Source: Adiantum capillus-veneris (Eukaryota > Streptophyta > Polypodiopsida > Polypodiales > Pteridaceae). Taken from it: 64,000 bases of DNA. The notes under the pieces were generated by a model. That model did no database searches. It saw nothing but the letters and a program-made list of their open reading frames with translations, and had not been told where the DNA came from. Position numbers and translations under genes: made by a program. Positions 22,112-34,874 of this stretch are shown one piece after another. The first letter of the stretch is position 1. Every line of letters begins with the position of its first letter. The stretch covers positions 44,882,598 to 44,946,597 of the forward strand of contig CM043962.1 in NCBI GenBank assembly GCA_014529385.2. The letters run 5' to 3'.

Positions 22112-24325
22112 TGTTAACATTCACTTTTTCATTTGGATCCCTTAACCCAAGAACACCTTTCCTCATCGGTTCCACGTACCTTTCAAAGCCATCAGATTAA
22201 ATTAGAACATTAACTTTCAAGGGTCAACTGGTGGGAGTTCTCTAATTCACCCTTTGTTCAAGGTGTGACACTTTGTTCCTGGTTAAGACCGAGTACAGAC
22301 ATCAGTGCGTTCCCCTAAGATGAGTGGAATTACTAGCTACACTACTCCCTCGTTCCTAAGTTTGGTTCCTACTCCGTAGATCGGATTCCCTTTGCCCATG
22401 CTTGACTCAACTTGTTGGACAAGATATAATTGGGTCCAACTTTTGGGCCAACAAGTAAACCTCCAAAAGCCACCCCACCCACCAAACCGTTCGGTAAATG
22501 CACCTTCCCAAGGTAGTACTATGATACTAGAAAACAATATTCCAATCATGTCAAACCAAGAATACATTTCAAGCATTTGAAAGCAATATGCAAAGTATTG
22601 CATACCCTTGCAATTTTGCATTTATCATGTCATTCCCACCTTTTTTCTATTTAGAATATTTTACTTCCCTTTTCCTTTAGTATTAGTGAAATTATCTAGT
22701 TATCTTTCAAGCAATCACATATACCCCTCTATGCATACCCCTATCCTCGATCCAGGACTTCGGTATCTTGTCTCCTCCGCCACGTGTGGAGGCAGCGCCT
22801 TGACACAATTTCCAATTCTTATTTTTCTTTATCTTGTGTGGGAAAGTCTTACAAAAATAATCTACTCTATATTCTTTTATAATCAATAATCAAGAAGCAG
22901 AGCAAAGGTCCGGCTCATGAGGACAATTGCGGAATAGCCCATTTAGGTTCCTAGCTTTTCCAAGGTTCTTTTTTACCAAAAAATTATAAGAGCTTCTTAA
23001 TTAAAACACATCCTCCTCCCTTGTCATGATCCCTTCATGAATCCGTTTTCCTTCCTCCTTTTTTCGTCTGCATCACGTCTACCTAGACTAGGCTGATTTC
23101 TAGACGCATCTGTGGGTCTCACCACCTGGACAAGACTCACTCCCATTCAACCCCATTTCTAGGACAGTAAATGAACCTGAGCTCAAAACATAGATCAATG
23201 GTTATCAGTCCTAGACAAAAAGGACCATCCCTCGTTGCATCCCACAGGTAAACACCTGTGTCGGCCTTTTCCAAACATGTAAGACAAAGTTCACACTAAA
23301 ATCTTCGATGTTATGCTAGGGATATCCACGTCAAATCTTCTCGATAGAGTTTTTAGTCCTAGTTGAAATTTAGAGTGATCTCCTTGAGTTATAATCCCTT
23401 AGTTCCTATTTCCTTTTAATGTATACTTTGCTAGCAGGTCGCCGCAATGGACGTCTGCAGCATAGATTTTTGGTACTAGCATAATGTCAATACGCAAGGA
23501 AGTGCCTCACGATGGGACACGGAGACTCAATGAGATCGTCAATCTCACAGAAGGGAACCTAAAGGACTGTTCATACATCTACAAAAGCAAATCAATCACT
23601 TCCTAGTTAGAAAATCATTCTATGTCCAATCTCACCGCTCTAGGTCATCACGCCTTTTCGGCATCCAAATGAATCTGGAATGCAATGAAACTTAAGGAGA
23701 GGTGTTACAAGACCTAAGGGCATATTCCTACCAAGTTTGCAGTCATCTAGGAAGACATAAATCATGATCCATCCCAAAATATGTATAGAAAACTAAAATA
23801 GAAGTACACGAAAAGGTTCCCTACAAGCTTAGAAATACTCTTCCAAGGTCAAAACATTAAAAAATAACCATTTAGGACCTCAAATCAATGCATTTAGCTC
23901 ACAGACAAGATGTCGCAAACTACAACAGAATTGAGAATGATTACACTTAGATTAAAGAGCAAGAGACAAGGAGCACAATGTTCTATTTGGAATCAAATTC
24001 TGATTACTAGACAAGGAGAAAGACTGATTACAACTTGTAGCAGCAATGCAGCTCTCAGTCGACGTCCAATAATTCCCAAGATAATGATAATGTCTCTTCC
24101 AAAACTAAGGGTTTTGACTTAAAAACTTGGGACCCTTTCCCACCGCCATTTGGCCACTTACAAGGTTTGTAGAGTCGGAGAGAATAAGAGGGAATGATAG
24201 ACTATATTACAATTTGAGAATCATCAACAGCAGAATTACACAGCTTCTTTTGAAAAAATGATTGAGTACAACAAAGTTCGGTGTGTAACCAACTTTTTGT
24301 GACAGTTTGTTGTATCCACCAAACA
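22112..24325. other. Probable LTR sequence of two elements, no gene
   Basis: The left part is probably the LTR following the PPT at 22104. The right part, read on minus from 24325 (TGTTTGGTGGATAC), is probably the 3' LTR of element B. Boundaries between them cannot be placed without second copies. Confidence 0.4.
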
Positions 24326-24337
24326 TTCCCCCCTTCC
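24326..24337 (-). other. 3' polypurine tract of element B
   Basis: The minus strand reads AGGAAGGGGGGAA followed by TGTTTGGTGG, a PPT/LTR junction. Confidence 0.65.
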
Positions 24338-24404
24338 TATTCATTGCACATCCTCGTGCAATCTGCATTTGAATGTTGCCTTTAGTAGTTGATCAGTCTC
24401 TTTT

Positions 24405-25404
24405 CTAGTGTTCTTGTGAGTCGCCTGAATTTCTCTGCCCTTGCCTCGATCTCCATCTTTGTTGCCAGCTCTTTGAAGGATTATTGCTGAGAGTGCTCTG
24501 ATATGCGATATGCCGAGCTGGTAAATCTTTGGTCATGGGATTAAAGATGGAGGAGTCGACTTCAAAGAATCCTGTCATGAATGCCTCCTCAAAGGTTTGC
24601 ATGTAGTTTGAGGACAAAAACCTGACTCTTGCATACAATGCCATATTGATGTTTTTGCTGGGAATCTCTATTTCCATATTCCAGCATAGTCCTCTTGTGC
24701 CTTCCACAAATACGTGCCAAGGATGCTCCGCTGCTTCTATATCATTGAATGCCGTTATGCAGGTGATTAAAATATTTGCAATTTTGACAAGCATCTGGCA
24801 TGCAAGATGATATGGTATTTCCTTCATCATGTTGATGACTCCTTTAAGAGTGTGAAGCATATACTTTTCTGAGGGAGAAGGTTATTTCTTGGCTTGGTTA
24901 TGAGTGGGTAATTTAAAATTGCTGGTGTTCTGCTTTTCCATGAGTAAAAGCTTTCCCAGGATCGTTGTCTGTTGATGGGAAGTAGGTTGGATCAATCCGG
25001 AGATGCTGTGGAGCATTTCTATAATAGGTTTCATCAGTTAGGTGATGCTCAAACCATTTCCTTCACCAGGTTGGTTGATTCTCGAAGATTGTCTGTACCT
25101 GTATGGTAGTGACAGAAACATCCTTGTAATCTCCTTTTTGGTTGGGTTCGAGAGAAGGTAGCATTTTTCTTTTCCATAAAAGAGCCTCGTGCCTCATTAG
25201 TGGGAGTGCGATCATTTCATGCCCGAGATTTTTCACCACTTTATTAGGAGTGATCATCAGAAGGGCAGCTGACTCCAACGTCTTAGGCTCATATTGCAAA
25301 TATTCTTTGTGTGAAGGGTCTTTGACTTCCAAGATCCACCACTGAATTTCATCTTTTGCAATGTCACAGATTGACGTCATGGCTGGATCTTCAAATTCGT
25401 GCAT
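24405..25404 (-). pseudogene. Accessory ORF of element B: C-terminal globular domain
   Basis: Two open segments, 25404-25063 and 24860-24405. The second matches the C-terminal domain of the element C accessory ORF (59178-59547) in order: a TLKG/TLTG motif, a region with MLVKIANIL against MMRKICRTIL, then ALYARVRFLSSNYMQTFEEA against AFYQRIMFLPSYHLQAFEE. The similarity across frameshifts in both copies indicates a real shared domain. I know no named family for it. Stops between the segments make it a pseudogene. Confidence 0.6.
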
Positions 25405-25458
25405 TGCTGTTTATGTGCTTGTACCTAGCATATCTACATGGTGAGCTTGGAATGTGAA

Positions 25459-26028
25459 CTATCCCGGTCCTTCTCTATGTGTGACTTCTACAGGGAATGT
25501 TTGCACTTGCTTCATCTGTGTTTCCCTCTGAGCAATCAATTCTTCCTTTGCCTCTACTAGTTGCTTCCTCAGTTCTTCAATTTCTTCATCTTTAGCTTTT
25601 TGCAAATCTTTATGCCTGGCTGTCATTATTTGCTTGTCGTACTGCTCTTGAGCAAGGGTATTCTTGAGATACCGGACCTCTTTTGTCAGCAAGGTTGGCT
25701 TAGCTGACGTGCTTTTTGAACTTGGCATTTCTTGCAAGGTTAAAAGCTGTGAAAGAGTCTTGCTGACCACTGCATAAGACTCTTGTAGCTTCTCTTTCTG
25801 TTCCTTCTCCCTGGCTAGCTCTTCTTCTAGTCTTTGTTGCTCGACCTGCAGAATTGTGTTGGTTTCATTAAATGCTTGGACTTCTTTGTAGTAATATGCA
25901 GCATTTTCATGTTCTCTTTGTAATTCTGACTGGAGTTGGAGTCGTACTATCTGCAACTCCTTTATTTTGGTTTGTAGTTTCAATGTGTTTTCAGTCGCTT
26001 TTGTTGCCTCCTTCTTTGTGTCCTCCAA
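25459..26028 (-). pseudogene. Accessory ORF of element B: coiled-coil segment
   Basis: 189 codons rich in Glu, Gln, Lys and Leu with heptad-like spacing, for example QQRLEEELAREKEQKEKLQE and KDEEIEELRKQLVEAKEEL. It is a confident coiled coil by eye, in the same place and of similar character as the coiled coil of element C (about 57880-58610). It lies downstream of the globular domain at 27893 and upstream of the C-terminal domain at 25404. It probably mediates self-association; its function is unknown. Confidence 0.65.
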
Positions 26029-26375
26029 CTCTAATTCATACAGGTTGTAGAGTGCTCTTTGGCATTGAAACCAGAGCTTGATCTAGTCTAAATGTGTGTC
26101 AATGTCAAAGGACCTAATCATTTGTGCTCCTTCATCTACTACAGCCTGTGAATAAGGTGACCTTGGTTGTTTTTTACTTCTTCGTCCTTGGTTAGAAGTA
26201 CTAGCCTCATTCGTAGTTTTCTCTTCTATTATCTGTACTTTGAGAGCATCCAAACTTGTGGTGATCTTTGGTAGTGTTATCTCTTCTTCTCAAACTGTCT
26301 GCTTTGATGTCAGCTTTTTGCCTGTCGTTCATTCAGGAGGGTCCATGGTGCCTTCTCTTCTTTCTGTCTCCGCCT

Positions 26376-27893
26376 CTAAGGGTATTTTTTCCTCTTTTGG
26401 TGATGGAAAGTTTTCTTCTTGATTGTTGAGGTTGTCTGGATCACCTTCCCCTTCTTGGACCTCTGCTTTGTTATTGTTGCCTTTCTCCCCTGCCTTGATA
26501 GAGTTGTTGGATGATTCAAGATCATTGGCGCGTGAGCGTTTTGCATCTCCTCTTTCTCTTTGTTCCATTTTACGCTTAAGTTCATTCTAAATCCATTGCC
26601 GCATTTTGCTGGCAATGTTCAGATTCTCTGCTGCCTCTTTTCTTTAACATTGTTTGATTCTCTCCAAAGCTTCAGTCTGCCTGTGTTGTAGAGGCACATC
26701 TTCCTTGTCCTCTTTTTCATCTTCTGCTTTCGTTCCAAGACTTCTTTTTGTCATGCTCTTGTTGGTGAATTCTCTCCCTTTGTGCTTGTGCTTCTTCCAT
26801 CGTCCTCGTGCTTATGTGATGGGAATTGCCTATGCTACCCCGGTTGGCCTCTTCTTTAGTCTTGTGTGTCTAATTGCAAATTCACTTTTGTGTTCCTCAT
26901 TTGAAGACTGATACTCAGAAGGAGTTTCTCTGTCCTTTGACTTAGCTTATTCACTATTTGGCGCATCTGAATTTGTCTCCTTGCTATCAGTGTCGTTTTT
27001 CCTTGAGCTTTGTCTTGTTTGCTTGATCTCTGGTTTTGGCATCGCAGATGGTCCTGCTACTAGCTTTACTGCTCTTTTAAATTTGTGGATCAGATCCACT
27101 TGTGCTTGAGCAGGTGGTAGTTCATCAATCATACCTAATGCCCGGTAAGCAATTCTGGTCAGCATTGGTTCAGTATTCATATATGACTTGCTCTTTTGGC
27201 TTCCTTTGATGTTTGCTTCCACTATATTGTCAAGGAGGTAGTTGTCAAAATCACAGCTGACCACTCTTCTTTTTGCCAACCCCATTTCCATCACCACTCT
27301 CATGTGCAAAAGTGGTTCCGTGTAGCATGGTGGCTTTTGTACCTTGAAATGTTTCGATATTAGTAGTAGCGGCAGTTCTGTCTCTGAGTAGATCGGGTCT
27401 TGATAGGTTAACTTGTGTCCTCTTTACTTTATAATTCTTTGTCATTATCTGTTGCCTTGGTTTTTTGCAATAGATTGTGTATTCATTGTTGTAGGTGAAG
27501 AGCCTCGTTGATTATCTCTACAGTGATTTTGACCTTAACAATAGCTACGTCTTTGTCTGTGAGAGTGGCTTCCCCATTGTACTAAATGGAGCTAATAAGT
27601 TCAGGGGCTCTCCTGAAGTCTGTTCCCCATGGAGGTAGTCTTAAAAAATTGTCCAGTTGTAGACATCTGGCCCCTTCTAGCACTTCTGACCTTTGGTGTA
27701 ATGTCCACAGTTCCCTTGGAAAAAGCGTGGCCTTTACTATCACTCCATATGCTGCTTGGAACTTCCCGATGAAAATGTTTGCAAGTATTGTTTCTAACAC
27801 TTGTTCCGTGATGTGAGCTTTCTCATTTGAGGAGATATCCGTGATCTTGTGTGGAGCCACCTCCCACTCCTTTTGTGCTTTTTTGCGGGGCAT
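26376..27893 (-). pseudogene. Accessory ORF of element B: N-terminal globular domain and charged linker
   Basis: Starts MPRKKAQKEWEV at 27893. KATLFPRELWTLHQR, then LDNFLRLPPWGTDFRR and ELISSI align with ELPMLPRELNEFVRS, LHNYFEAIPAGVDVKR and FVTSI in element C. Further on, in another frame, NEALHLQQ parallels AHALDLSNQ, and 27309-26947 carries CDFDNYLLDNIVE and MLTRIAYRALG, parallel to INYAAYIHDSLV and MITKVIYAALH in C. A charged Glu/Lys/Asn-rich linker follows to 26376. The layout recalls the putative plant transposon protein (Transposase_32-like) ORFs of Athila/Tat gypsy elements; that is inference. Confidence 0.6.
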
Positions 27894-28098
27894 CTTGAGG
27901 CCATTTTCAGGTTGAAAATAGGGTTAAGCAATGACCAAAAATTGTCTGAAAGTTGAAAAACGCAAACTTTGACCATAAAATGAAAAATGAGCATAACTTT
28001 GTCAAAACTACCCCAAATTTGACCAAATTTCACCAGTGCATCTAAGATTACTATAGTCACAATGGCATGAGGTCATAGATGAAATCTGGCTCTAAGGT

Positions 28099-29217
28099 AC
28101 ATGGATCGCGATCCATGTTGGGAAACATTTCGAAGATCTGATGATACCATCTGGTAGGGCTCATCAAGGTGATGCCTTGGTCCAAAAATTTTGAGATTTG
28201 GACCACTGGTTAGGAACTGAGGTCAATTCTTGGTAATTTTCTTCAGACTTAGAGAATTTGGGCATTTTGGTTTGGATTTTGAGATCCAAATGAATCGATA
28301 CTTCATGGCTAGGCTTTGTGTGATGTTCTGAGCCAAATGATGTGATTTTGTCTCAGATTGGACAAAAAGGTACATGGATTGCGATCCATGTTGGGAAGGG
28401 TATTGGGGCAACCTTTTGCACACATATTCCTATAGGTCTTCCTAGAACACTGGTGAAATTTTTTCAAGTTTGGACTTGTTTTTTTGTGTATACTCAATTT
28501 TCCAGTTTATGGTGATGTTTGTCCCGTCTTGACCATATTTGTTTTTTGGATCCACTTTTGAGCACTTCCCTTGATTGACATCTGATAGTTTATTGACTCT
28601 GGATGGTTTATGCCTGAAAATCACTGTTTTGCCCAATTCCCAAACAAATTTCATCAGTTTCTCAATTCATTGAAGTGGGAAATTTATGCAGGCAATTTGC
28701 ACAACTTTGTAGGTATCCCTTTGCTTTGCTTTGCCCCTTATTAGACCTTTAGTGTTCCCTCTTCTTGATCCTTGGGTCTTGCCCAGTTTTGGACTCCCTT
28801 TAGTTTTGGGCTGCTTTTGAATAAAGCTGCTGGAAGTTCAAATGCTGCTCTGATTAGTAGGTTGGCTTCATGTTCCCATCCCAGTCCTATTCCATAGTGT
28901 TTTTTTGGAAATACGACCATTTTAGCCTTGATTAAATCAAAAATGACCCTATGCAGACTGAAAGTACCAAATCATTAGGTTTTAGTGATTTTAAGACCCC
29001 TTTTGTGACTATTTTGCATGGTCAATTATCCTTTTGCCTCCTCCAGCCAGTGATCAAATTCTGCCCTGATTTTGTCATCAAGGTACATGAATCGCGATCC
29101 ATGTTGGGAAGTCTTTTACAATTCCAATTAGTGGAGTTTGTTCCTGGGCTTATGGGGAACTCACTGTGCATTTTTTACTAATTTTAGGGTTTGGGGAATC
29201 TAGATTGCAATCCATGT
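28099..29217 (-). repeat. Four palindromes of element B with CGCG centre
   Basis: Arms ACATGGAT and ATCCATGT flank a CGCG-type centre at 28099-28118 (perfect 20 bp), 28372-28391 (centre TGCG on plus), 29085-29104 (one arm change that becomes a G-U pair in the sense RNA) and 29198-29217 (decayed). The first three are followed on plus by TGGGAA and preceded by GGT. They lie 0.2-1.3 kb upstream of the accessory ORF start, as in element C. Confidence 0.85.
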
Positions 29218-29507
29218 TCCAACCCCTTTTGCAACTGATTTTGCATGGGTGATTTTGCCAGCTGTCTACTGAAGAAAGGATTTTGGTTTTGGGAAATTTT
29301 TGAACTCCCCCATTAGCTCTGACAACTTGTACAATTTTCGTACTGGATTTAATCTGATCTATTGTTCTGGTCTTATTGGTGCAATGTGGAGCATAAACAA
29401 GCATTCTTGTAGGGTTAATGATCATATCTGTAAAATATGGTGGAGTAAGAGCTATTGTGGTGGTTGCAGAGCAGGCAGAAACACACTAGGAATATTTAAG
29501 CTTCTCT

Positions 29508-29745
<238 letters not shown>

Positions 29746-30303
29746 ATGCAAATGAGCTTATCTTGCCCCATTTTGACTATATGTTCCCTACCTACTCGGA
29801 ATGCCCCATTCATACTTACCTCCATTGATCATATCTTCCTGTTCATATCACCCGCAGTTTGAACCGTTCTTGATTTGGATATTTGGTCGACGATTGGCCG
29901 TTAATTTGCAGTTTTGATCTTCAGAAGTTGGCTCAAAATCAGTCATGTGCCAAACCTTTTCATATTTTCCATGTTCGAAGTCCTTGCTTTGAAGATTCGG
30001 AATTTGATCTCAGAAGTCAATTCCGACTTTCCTAGCTCGACTTATTAATTTTTGTTAATTATCTATCCTTTTTAGTTTTTTAGTGTTTAAAAATAAAAGA
30101 AAATTACCGACAATTATTATTAATTGGCCAAAATTATTGTAATAACTCATACATACATATTCTTAGCTTGGCATCTTATTTTTTGTGAATGGTGTTAATG
30201 TGGCTCATGATTATGCCGACTAAGAGCTAAAAAGCTCTAAAAATTTGATAAAAGAAACTAAAAAGAAAATAATTTATACAAAATGATGAGTATCTTGTTG
30301 CTA

Positions 30304-30316
30304 TTCCCCCCTTCCC
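30304..30316 (-). other. Internal polypurine tract of element B
   Basis: The minus strand reads GGGAAGGGGGGAA, about 150 bases after the W-x-P-K reading. No LTR-like start follows (CAACAAG is next after TAG), so it resembles an internal rather than a terminal PPT. Confidence 0.5.
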
Positions 30317-30467
30317 ATAGTAAGTCGTCCTTGCGGAACATGTGTCAAAGTACATGGGTACGAAGTAAGTGTCTATGCATAGCCGTATATTGTGGCGCTA
30401 GGATGCAAATGAAAATACACATGGGGTAACAAAGTGCGGTGCAAGATGTGGGTTCTGAACCATATGT

Positions 30468-31322
30468 TCAGGGGCTTTTGATGATGAGGTTAGTTTGAAG
30501 TTGCGTGGTCCGAACAAAAGAAGTTGTAGAAGACGCGCTCGGTCTTTGACAGCGGCACCTAGAAGTTTTGACACTACATTGTCGTTTGATTGATGGCTCT
30601 TTTTTGGATGCCACTGAAATTGCTTTGGTTCTTGATGAGCGAGTTTGGTTCTCGATGGTGTGATTGTATTGACCTTGTTTGCTTGACAAAAGTTGTAGCT
30701 TTTGGTGGTTGGATGGGGTTTGGGTTTGGTTGGTGCGGCATAGGTTGAATTTCAATACAAAGTCGTTTGGGTATCCATAATTTCTTTGGGTTGGTTTGCA
30801 TAATGGACTTTTTTACCCATATTTTCCATACCACCTTCGAGAACATGGTGGTTGGAGCAGGCGTTGATTGGAGAGGTTCCCATAGGTAATCTGATTGTAC
30901 AAATGGTGTGGCAAAAGATTTGTCATCTAGCATGAGTTGTAAGGTATTATCCTATCAATTTGATGTGGCTTTTTAAGTGCGCATCCACAGCACTCCCAGA
31001 ATAACTACTTCATTAAGGTCTATATCCGTAACCACATGAATTGATGAGGATAAATTGTTCCATCAATAGTTATTGGTAAATTGACATGTCCCAAGATGCT
31101 CATTGTTCCTTTGTTAGCCACTTTGAGCCCAATAGTATTTGGCAATAAAGGTTCACTTGTCAATTTCACAAAGGTGGTGTAGTTGACGACATTTGCCCTT
31201 GCCCCAGTGTCCATGAATGCTCGCTCGGTGGTACCATCATCAAGTTGTAGCAAAGTTTGTAGATCTATGCCACCTAACCATGTAGGCTTCGTTTGTATGG
31301 ATGCTATTGGAGGGGAATTCAT
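30468..31322 (-). pseudogene. C-terminal pol extension of element B: second retropepsin-like domain and W-x-P-K region
   Basis: 31322-31020 contains RAFMDTGARANVVNYTTF, the active-site loop, and PITIDGTIYPHQF, which matches the YIYPHKFYVVTD region of element C. A frameshift follows; VVILGVLWMRT, the I-L-G-x-x-W motif, is readable at about 30995-31020 in another frame. Downstream, 30933-30468 has YLWEP, KIWVKK and KLWIPKR, the W-x-P-K-type repeats. Alignment to C and to element A (1566-2723) supports one shared family domain. It is broken by several frameshifts. Confidence 0.7.
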
Positions 31323-31379
31323 GCATTTGTTATGTTGGAAATTTCTCTCAAGGTTTGCTAGCTCCTTTCGCTTTAATAT

Positions 31380-31748
31380 TCAAATCCTGGCCTCTTCCTT
31401 AGTCTGCTCTTGATTATCATGGGCTCGACTTCTCCGCTGCTCTGTTGCATGAATTGTTTGGAGCTCTTCTGGTGTCAGTGGGAGAAGATATTTCTTTAAC
31501 CTGCAGCCACTTATCCAATTAGGCATCTCCTCGCCTACCAATGTTGCAAGCTTGATGGTGCCACTTTGCAATATATCATGTATTACAAAGGCCCCATCCC
31601 TCGCTTTTTGAGTTTTTTGGAGTGTTGTTTTAGGGGAGGCTTTCCAACAACGAGCAAAGAAAACCGAGAAAGCAAGTTTCCGAGAAAATATGAGCAACAC
31701 CCTTGACAAATTGATGCTAGAGCAAGGCATATTGAAGAAAATAATCAT
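31380..31748 (-). pseudogene. Integrase C-terminus fused to the pol extension (element B)
   Basis: From about 31640 on minus the reading GAFVIHDILQSGTIKLATL then GEEMPNWISGCRLKKYLLPL matches the junction in element C, except that here the codon before Met is GAG, not a stop. This shows that pol and the extension were one polyprotein. The first about 35 codons do not match and probably lie beyond the truncation point. Confidence 0.75.
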
Positions 31749-33189
31749 TTCATACTGGTGGATTCAACTAGCATCTCAACACAAAATTACCTCAAAATAG
31801 TAGAGGCTTCGAAATCTCAAACCTCTTTACATGTTGAGGCCCTAACAAAATACCAAGTCACAAAGTGATTAATTATGGATGCATCAAAAACATCAAAAAA
31901 GGTGAGAACTAATAATTTCTAGCAAGTCTATGGGGCCACTCAGATACCTACCAATGATTGAAACAACTCCACCTTTGTGAGTGTAGCTTGATGCACAAAC
32001 TCCAAGAGTTTCCATCAAATTGTTGTTCCATACCATACATGCTTGAGTTATCACATTATGATGGCATCTCAAAAGCAGTATATCCATCATATTATAATGG
32101 AAGCTCACGGACTTGCATTCCTTATCAAGTTTGACTAAGTGTGACGATAATGTTGGTATGCAATGGCAGGCATCTAATGATATCAACAACACTTGCCCAG
32201 TGATGGATGTTTTCTAGGAGGTAATCTTTGATAAATATTGGTGAAATCTTGGAACCAACGTCGCTTGATAAAATGACTTTGTAGAAATGATAAACCTCAT
32301 GATCAATAGCATAAACATACTCTCCCATATTATTTTACGTGCGATCAAGGTTTACATGCTCTCTCGACAAAGTGAGAGGTCTTCACATGTTTAGGTGTGC
32401 CCAAAAAGGTGCCTCTAGTATTTGGCCCAATGGAATAGTGCCATTGTAGATACCTAAGGTCTTTTGTCCTCTCATATGAAATCCCTTTACTCATCAACTG
32501 AAGCTTGACAGCTCTGCCTTGCATTAAATGGGCAAAAAACATGCATACCGACCAACAAAAGGCATTGCATGTTAGAACCTTATAGAATTTTAGGGATTTA
32601 TGGGGGTTGACATGATTGACCTTTTTTTTAGGCTAATGGATGTTTTCTTTTTTACTCAGACATGCAGGCCAAGTTCTCTTTCTTGTGAGTTGGTGACAGT
32701 AGTTGATACCGAGGGAGCTTGGATGAGAAACCAGCTTTATTTGACTCTTTTTGGGCTTGCAAACTGCAACTTTATTGTACTTGTCATACATGTAGGTGCA
32801 CCCATACACACGCACACACACACACACACATAGAGTTATCTATGTATGTGGTTCTGTCTTCTTTGCGAGGGTGAGACATTGTGCAAGGGGGGTAGGGTTG
32901 GAAGAAGAAAAGGGAATTCTCTATCGTGAGCTCGCATGAAATTGTGTTGTTGTCGCTATATGGTGTGAGCCCCTTTTTCGACATGGCTTGCAATTATCAG
33001 TTGCTTTTTTGTACTCTACTTCTGCCACCACCTACTATGAACCCACCGTAACTATACCTCTGGAATCAATTGTATACATCGCTTTCTTGCCTTGGCCTCT
33101 GCATGTTTGCTCTCTCACTATCTCTCTCTCTTCTCTCATTGTTCTTTTTCAATCTATGATGGTATCATCGTACCAATAACCCACAATGA
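31749..33189. other. No gene recognised
   Basis: Short minus-strand readings (31893-32192, 32345-32542) carry no recognisable motif. A short CA microsatellite lies at about 32805-32831. Confidence 0.4.
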
Positions 33190-34620
33190 TCTTGGCACAC
33201 CTACAAGAGGATTGATCCCATTATTATTTTTCTGCAAATAATATTCCCTTGCCTTTTGTGGATCCTCTATTGTGGTGAGGTATCCCAATTTCAAGTACGG
33301 TGGCCCCGCGACTACTCAAACCATGCCTTGATATCATAGTCTGCCACCATGAACTAGCTTAAATAATTTTCCTGTAAGTGATGTCAGTAGAAAAGTGTCC
33401 ATGTGAGCTTCTATTTGCCTCAATAATTACTTGCATCCTTGCTTACATAGACACACATCTCCCTAAAACTCCATCAATACCCAGTTTGTATAAAGATCCA
33501 TCTATAATTGTAAACTCCAAACTTGTGAGAATAAGGGCCTTCTTACTGGACTATGACTAGTCCTCTTATATTCCACCATATTGCAAGAATTCATACAAGT
33601 CTTACCACTCTAGATCTCGCTCCTCCATAGTCATTGTCTGAAACAACTTAGTGTCCATTGGTTCATCTCTTAAGGATGTCAATGAGATACCTTCTATACT
33701 TTTGGACACAAAGTCTGCACCACAGTGAGTCTTGCGAGGCTTCTGAAAGATTTTATACCCAAATTCTAGAAGTAATATCATTGATCTAGTTAATGACAAC
33801 CTTGTTAATGAGATTAAAAAAATCTTGATCATCTACATAGAAGTGAAATAGCTTTCCTAATAAATAATGTCTAAACTTTACGATGTTAAACACCATACCT
33901 CCCGTTTAGTAATTGAATAGCTTTGCTCAGCCTTATTGAACCTTCTATTGGCACAATATACTCAAAAATCAGTCCACCCATCTGGTTGAGCTAGAATAGC
34001 ACCCATCGTCATGCTCGAGGCATCAACATTTACATGGAAAATAACATCCTAGCTAGGCTGCTAGAAATTGGCATGATGCTAATACTTGTTTTTAGATTAT
34101 GAAAGGCCATTTCCATTCCAAGGACCATATAATTTTGACTCCTTTCATATAATGAAAGAGCCTTAGCTAAAAACATGTGGATGAAACTTCAATAGGAATT
34201 GGTATAACCCAAAAATGAGCCAAGTTTGGATACATTTGCAAATGCTCTAGCTTGTTGAACACTTGGGATCTTATCATCAGTCATCTCAATTTCATTTTTG
34301 GACATCACATTACCAAGTAGTTGTCCCTTCGAGACCATGAATATTGATCTAAAACGATTCAGATAGAGCCTCTTTTCCCTGTGTCCCTAAAATTCTATCT
34401 ACAAGAATAGTGGATGCATCTCTTCATATGAATAGATGGTAAAATCATCCACGAAGATTTCTAAAACCTTATGTAAGAACTCACTAAATATTTCCATCAT
34501 ACATCTCTAAAAAGTTTTGGGAGTGTTGCATACACCAAATGGCATAACCAAATACATAAATGCTCCCCATTCAGTGATAAAATTTGTTTTAGCTCTATCT
34601 TTTAGTGCAATCTTGGACTG
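33190..34620 (-). pseudogene. Old Ty3/gypsy RT-RNase H (and integrase zinc domain) remnant
   Basis: Read on minus from 34620: TNFITEWGAFMYLVMPFGVC is the RT pre-catalytic block, LEIFVDDFTI the catalytic Asp pair, GNVMSKNEIEM and LGSFLGYTNSY the RT C-terminus, an RNase H stretch, and ILLLEFGYKIFQKPRKTHCG its end near 33700. A weak zinc-domain reading (EAHMDTF) lies near 33390. Many stops are present. It diverges from A, B and C. Confidence 0.75.
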
Positions 34621-34638
34621 GTTAGATCAACTATAACC

Positions 34639-34858
34639 TATTCGGGTAAAGGCCTTGCACCTTTGCCTAAGGCCGGACATTCGATGTTCGGCCGTCCACT
34701 GTGTGTACATACACATTCCTTATTCTTTGTGTATACAAAGAATAAGGAGCTCCTCACCACTTCTTAGAGGCTTGCTCCTTCACACAGTGTGTCTTCTACT
34801 CTTCTCATCCCTCGCACTCTGCATGCACCATGCATCGCTTCCGCACCTAGAGCTCTCA
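34639..34858 (+). repeat. LTR of a diverged relative of the 50874-54842 element
   Basis: It aligns in layout with the 193-bp LTR at 50874: TTCGGGTAAAGGCC against TTGGGGTATAGGCG at the start, a central hairpin pair, ACACAGTGTGTC, and a T/C-rich end at CTCTCA. The first dinucleotide is TA rather than TG. Confidence 0.6.
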
Positions 34859-34862
34859 GAAG

Positions 34863-34874
34863 TGGTATCAGAGC
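34863..34874 (+). other. Primer binding site, tRNA-iMet type
   Basis: TGGTATCAGAGC four bases after the LTR end, as in copia elements. Confidence 0.8.

Noticed and set aside
24405-27893. Host coiled-coil gene (kinesin- or myosin-like)
   Set aside because: The coiled coil, flanking domains and PPT match the 3' module of element C, so it is transposon-derived.
31893-32542. Minus-strand ORFs between elements as host exons
   Set aside because: No motif, no consistent frame or splice signals; they lie between two decayed gypsy fragments.
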